From the NCBI GenBank assembly GCA_038496445.1, contig JALMLS010000288.1:1-64000 (forward strand): 64,000 nt of DNA, in the 5' to 3' direction. Origin of the DNA: Trichosphaerium sp. ATCC 40318 (lineage: Eukaryota; Discosea; Flabellinia; Trichosidae). Position numbers and translations under genes: made by a program. Position 1 is the first letter of the stretch, and each line of letters begins with the position of its first letter. Below the pieces are notes generated by a model. The model saw only the letters and a list, made by a program, of their open reading frames with translations. It did no database searches and had not been told where the DNA came from. Positions 59,439-64,000 of the stretch are shown piece by piece.

Positions 59439-61496
59439 CTAGTTTTCATCATCTTCTCCTTTTTCATCTTCTGTTGCTTCTTCTTTTGTTTCTTCTGTTG
59501 CCTCTTCTTTTGTTTCTTCTTCCTCTGTTGTTTCTTGTTTATCATCTTCACTTTTGTCTCCGTCTTTGTCTTGTTGCTCGTTGTCATCCTTTACTTCTTC
59601 TGCTAGGTTCTTTTTCTTCTTTGGTTGCTTTTGTAGATCACCTAAAGCATATGCCTTATCTATCGTCTTTTCTTCTGGATTAACAGGCACCAAGAACCCG
59701 ACACATGTAGTATGGTCCATCTTACCAGGATAAGCTGTATAATCTTCAGGTTGTGGCGTATTTGGATTATTCTCCATAAAATCTCTACTAGACTGTGTTG
59801 TCTTTAAGCAGTACTATACCAACGTTAGCTCAAAGGAAAAAGAAACGAAGAAAAAAAAGGCTGTCCAACGATGAGCTGCATGCAACATGGATTTACTAGC
59901 AGTGTATCACTTTGATAATGATATTTAATGTACCTTTACTAGCGCACTGACTAGGGCTGTAGGAGATGTAATACCTTCATTGATTAGGTTCATTATGAAG
60001 CCTTCACGATAAGCAATCTTTAAACTAGCCACTTGTTGCTTTGTCAAATCTTGCCATGTTGTTGAATCATCAACACTGATTCCTGGTAAACCAGGTTTTA
60101 CACCAGCAGGCGGAACACCAAGCTGTTCAGGATCTACAATCACGTCAGTAATGTTCAACAAAAAAAAAAAAAAAAGAGATAAAAATATGAATATCACATT
60201 GACAATGCCGCACCAAGATTGTCGTGAATACCATCCGACATGACAAGTATCAAATCTCCAGGGTCACAAGAAACATAATGTAATGCTAAATTACGCAAGT
60301 CTGGTGTCCCACCTTCCAAATACGGACCCTATTATTGCGCCACATGGTCAGAAAAAAAATAATTTACCCGGGTCTATATTTTTTCCGTACCAATCTTCCG
60401 CCAGGATCACATTTATCTCGCTGAGATAGTCTGTTTCCTTTTGTGACGTCTATAACTATATTCTTGGCTCTACGCCACAAGAAAGCTTTACAATCGCCTA
60501 CGGATGCACACAAGAACCCAAAGCGCGACTCTGAGCGGTCATCATCGAGTTCGAGAAGAAGACATCTAAAAAAGGCGTAAACAGAAAAAAAAAAACGTAA
60601 GGAATGAAAAGTCAAAATGATACGAAATACGAAACAATCTAACCCAAGTGTTGTAATACAAGAGGTAAAAAAAACCAAGAAAGAGAGAAAAAGCAAAAAA
60701 CGCACCCAATTAGTGTTGTTGTACCGGCCTCCCAAATATCATCAGTTGTGGCGTTCCTGGGTGTTACAGTGAGCAACGGTGATACATACGAGAGGAAAGA
60801 CGGTACTTACAATATGAATTGATGAGACCATTGAAACGAACGCAATAACATGTGTCCCGCGTGCTGTATATCTGTTATTTTCGTATGCCGTGGTGCTTTC
60901 TGCTTCTTGACGTTGGGTTCTATAAAATACGTCTTAAAGGCGTTCCGTGCGTTTGTAGCTGCTGTAGCAGATCGTGCACCCCAATTACATCCGTCTGCCT
61001 ACAATTATGTTTAAGCTCTCGTAGCTTTCATTTCTCATTATGCGTTTTTTTTCTGCTTTTGCGCTCAAACAACGTACCACAGCTACTGCGGCTCTGTTTA
61101 AATGCAATTGAATAAAAAATTTGTCTGCTATGGGATCTCCGTCCCTCGTAACACCATCAGGTAGCAAGGGATACGTAGAAACGCTACAACAAGTTAACAA
61201 CGCACCAATTTACTACAAAAGGGTGGCCTGTTAGGTTACTATAAATACGAGGCCCAACAACTCAAAACCTTGGTTATTCGCGTTAAAATAGCTTGTACGT
61301 ACGACTGTGATGAAGCATAGTCGGTGTCCGCTTCACTCTCAGAAGTCCAGCATTCGGAAGGTGCTGTTACTGGCATTACTTTGTAGTCTGGTAGGTCTAT
61401 GTAAAACTCTTGAACTATTACATCGCCTGACTGGTGTGATGTTTCTTCTGTCGTTTTATCTTCGGATTTCAGTACGCTGGCTTCACTTTTTTCCAT
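59439..61496 (-). CDS. PP2C-family (PPM) protein phosphatase with acidic tail
   Basis: Start MEKSEASVLKSEDKTTEETS (ATG 61496). The first exon splices in frame to VSTYPLLPDGVTRDGDPIAD, KFFIQLHLNRAAVAVV, then ADGCNWGARSATAATNARNA. This is the PPM metal-binding entry, 'vaDGcnwG..s..aa..a'. Next come a TTL exon and LELDDDRSESRFGFLCASVG, DCKAFLWRR, matching 'vGDcka.lwr'. Then GGTPDLRNLALHYVSCDPGD, LILVMSDGIHDNL (the metal-binding Asp of 'SDGihDN'), EQLGVPPAGV, and NTPQPEDYTAYPGKMDHTTC, a motif of this protist/fungal PP2C group. The C-terminus is a long Glu/Lys/Asp-rich low-complexity tail (59440-59640). It is metal-dependent and removes phosphate from Ser/Thr. The neighbour on the same strand is a CAMK kinase. 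There are about eight introns. Confidence 0.82.
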
Positions 61497-61848
61497 TATT
61501 GGGTATATAAATGACGCTGTGCACGAGCCAATTAAAAGAAAGGTTTTGAACAGCTTTTTTTTTTTATTTGACCTAATATGACTTTTTTTTTGCACAAAAT
61601 TTTGACAGTTTTCTTGAGAGATGACAGGTGTACATGTCAATACTCAACGAAACGAGACTGACAGCAACAGGTTTTTTTGGGTTGGCTACAAAAGGCAATG
61701 ATTGGTCGAAATATTTTATTTACAAGTGTAGTGGTGTAGTTAATTTGGATTGTTTGTTACAAACAAAAAAAAAAAAACTACAAAAAATCGGCGCCAAAAA
61801 AAACCACGTGAATTACTCTTTGTGTATTGAATAATAATAGTTAAAAGG
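61497..61848. other. Spacer between PP2C start and CAMK stop
   Basis: About 350 bp with A/T runs (61556-61566, 61768-61778). It should contain the phosphatase promoter and the kinase 3' UTR. No gene supported. Confidence 0.4.
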
Positions 61849-64000
61849 TTATGCTGGAGAGATTTGTGAATGAGATGGTGCAACAACAGGTTTCTTTGAA
61901 AGTTCTGTGCTGGTCCTAGGTGTTGTACTTTTACCATGTTTACCTTCCTTAGGAGACCTGCGTTTGTCTTTTCCTTTCTTCAACCTGAGATCCTCACTCG
62001 ATGTATAAGCTGGGAAATACTTCTTAGGAGGGCGTTGGAGTTCTCTTTCAGTATTAAAATGAAACGACATCTAAACAAGCTTAGGTTAGACAAAGAAGAA
62101 AACAAACAGAGAAATTTGAAGAAAGAAAAAAAAAAATCAAAAAGAAGATTTTTTTTACCTTTATACCATCCTCACTAACTGTTCCAGTACTTGACCCAGA
62201 TCCAAAATGATCAACCATTGCAGCTGGTAAAGGCAAAGACTTATGTCTTACCCTACTCTCCTCGAGAGAGGGTTTTGGCATTTTCTTTGATAACTTCCTT
62301 GAAATAGCTTTTTTTGGCATAGCATCTGTTGCAAATGAGGCAGTAGTAGCGGCAGATGCTTTGCTTTTTGAGCCTCTTCTATTATGTGTTTTACCATTAC
62401 GCTTTTGTCCTTGTCTCTTCTTTTTCTTTTGTTGATTCGCTTTCACGTTAAGTATATTTGCTTGATTTCCAGTCTGTCTTCTGTGTTGGTGGTAATCATG
62501 AAGACGTTTAATTGTTAAACTCAAGTAAGTTGTCTCATTATTCTTGAGAGTATTCTCAATCCAAGGATGCTAAAAAAACGTGAAATTAGAGTCTGTGTTT
62601 TCAGCCTTTTTTTTTGTTTTTTTTTTTGAAGTTTGAAATAAAACGTACTTGGAGTGCTTGTGTTGCTGTTAAACGGTCTTTAGGATTCACTTGCAATAGC
62701 GCATTTACAAATTGTTTGGCTTCAGCGCTAATATGTTGCCTGTACAAATAAATTAGACAAAAACCCAACATTCCATTGCAACAATGTTTCTCATTGTTTT
62801 TTTTTCTTAATTGCTAATTATCGGGCCTTGCAAAAAAAAACGTACCAATCATCGTGGCGCATTACATATTCGCCTCTTTGAATTTGTTGGAGTATTACCT
62901 GGTCTGTAGAGCCAAACCAAGGCGAGTATCCCGTTAAACTGTAAAAGAGTGTAAGTACAGAAAAAAAAAACGGCGGAATTACAGTAGTCTAAAAAGTGAA
63001 AAAAAACCTTTTTTTTTAACGTACAGTACATAAGTTAGAACACCTAAACTCCATAGATCAACGCATGAATCATAGTTCAATGAAGTGAACACCTCAGGGG
63101 CTAAAAGAAAACGCGTGAGAAATTGACAGACGCGGTTCTTTCAAAAAAAATAAAACGAGAAAAAAAAACGAGAAAAAAAAAGGACTCACCAACATATTCT
63201 GGAGTACCACATACTGTACGTAGTATACCATCTTGTTCATAATTTTTTGCAACGCCAAGATCTGAAAATAACAGTTAACATTTCATGTAATAAACCGTTT
63301 AAACTGTTCTTCGCTTTTTTTCCGTACCTACGATCTTGAATTGCCCATTTGATACTAGTACATTTTCAGGTTTCAAGTCTCTGTGCGCAACAGAGTGTTT
63401 ATGCATATAAGCAATAGCAGTAAGTAGCTGTTGTACAATCTCTGCAGCTTTAGTCTCATTATAAGACCCATTTTGTGCTATTAAATCAAATAACTCTCCA
63501 TCAGGTAACCTAAGTAATAAGTATCAATAATCACGCAAATATTAACCGATAGACAAGTAACAATATTGGTTTTTGGTAACCAAAAAAAAACCAAAAAAAC
63601 AAAAACAGTATTTTCGAAGAACACGAAAACCGTGGTTTGTCACGCGATTTCTTGGATATTCCGTGGAGTGTCAAGAGTACGTACAATTCTAGAATCATGT
63701 AGATATGATCATCTGTTTCATAGACGTCATATAATTTGACAATATTAGGGTGCTTTAGTTGTAATAGCACTTGAATTTCACGGTACACGAATTTCAGTAT
63801 CTCTGGGTCTTTTGGTTTTCTAATAACCTTTACAGCAACCTCTTCATTAGTTACTTTGTTAACACCCTAGAATTACACAAAAACGTAAGCACTCAAGCAA
63901 CAACAAGTCAAAATAAAACTAAAAAGTCCTTTGGATGAAGGCATCATACCCTCTTTACTGTGGCCATGCCACCTGTGCCAATAACTTCTTTGAGGGTGTA
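61849..64000 (-). CDS. CAMK-type protein kinase with DLG motif, 5' end beyond window
   Basis: The frame enters the window at YTLKEVIGTGGMATVKR (Gly-rich loop) and runs to VTNEEVAVKVIRKPKDPEIL with the ATP Lys. It continues through REIQVLLQLKHPNIVKLYDV, YETDDHIYMILEL, LPDGELFDLIAQNG and MHKHSVAHRDLKPENVLVSN. Then NGQFKIVDLGVAKNYEQDG follows, where DFG is DLG, then RTVCGTPEYVAPEVFTSLNY, VDLWSLGVLTYV and NPKDRLTATQALQHPWIENT. These are CAMK hallmarks (HRDLKPEN, CGTPEYvAPEv, hPW). The tail is long, basic and Ser-rich (KKKKRQGQKRNGKTHNRRGS, RKLSKKMPKPSLEES), with no EF hands, so it is not a CDPK as far as seen. It ends SKKPVVAPSHSQISPA. There are about eight introns, several with A/T-runs. The start codon is not in the window. 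Confidence 0.83.

Overview
This window is gene-dense nuclear DNA from a unicellular eukaryote. It holds about 26 protein genes in 64 kb, nearly all split by many very short introns (about 30-80 nt). The donor is very often GTACGT or another GTAC form rather than GTAAGT. I see no bacterial features, rRNA or tRNA. The gene set (IQGAP-type RasGAP, DDX60-like helicase, ARS2, mu-like GST, LisH/CTLH-WD40 Topless-like protein, DUF4419) fits a protist of the Amorphea, such as an amoebozoan or a deep relative of fungi or animals. That placement is inference; I do not recognise the species.

Layout. 1-3.7 kb: the 5' part of a SPO11/Top6A-like gene (minus), head-to-head with a protein of seven 'WY' repeats ending in a Vsr-like PD-(D/E)XK nuclease domain. 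4-9 kb: a Topless-like LisH/WD40 gene and COG2, convergent. 9-14.8 kb: a nest of mobile elements, made of two LINE 3' fragments, a short poly(A) retro-insertion with a clear target duplication, and three related TIR elements whose ends carry arrays of a GGGCACGTTTT-like motif. 14.8-22.2 kb: a secreted/type I membrane protein, a GST, an endonuclease/exonuclease/phosphatase-fold enzyme, a Golgi-type methyltransferase and a GFA/CENP-V protein. 22.5-27.7 kb: a coiled-coil protein whose coding tail overlaps a second WY-repeat nuclease on the other strand, then an RluA/TruC-type pseudouridine synthase. 27.9-35.5 kb: the large DDX60-like helicase. 35.6-46.5 kb: an STE20-like kinase, ARS2/SERRATE, a ubiquitin E2, Nup54 and a DUF4419 protein. 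46.9-54.3 kb: a RasGAP, BCCIP/Bcp1 and two unrecognised nuclear/coiled-coil genes. 54.5-64 kb: a three-pass membrane receptor-like protein, an F-box protein, a PP2C phosphatase and a CAMK kinase cut by the window end.

Most genes are housekeeping and unrelated to each other; there is no operon logic. Seven divergent pairs share spacers of roughly 170-260 bp, so shared promoters are likely. Gene boundaries were assembled by eye from frame continuity and GT/GC-AG sites; motif-bearing exons are firm, while first exons and some 3' ends are less certain. CDS spans include introns.

The most interesting item is the pair of WY-repeat plus nuclease genes. The repeats carry an intron at the same place inside most modules in both genes, and both copies keep the intact motif D-x(n)-EYQGExHY followed by LPYW/VPYW.
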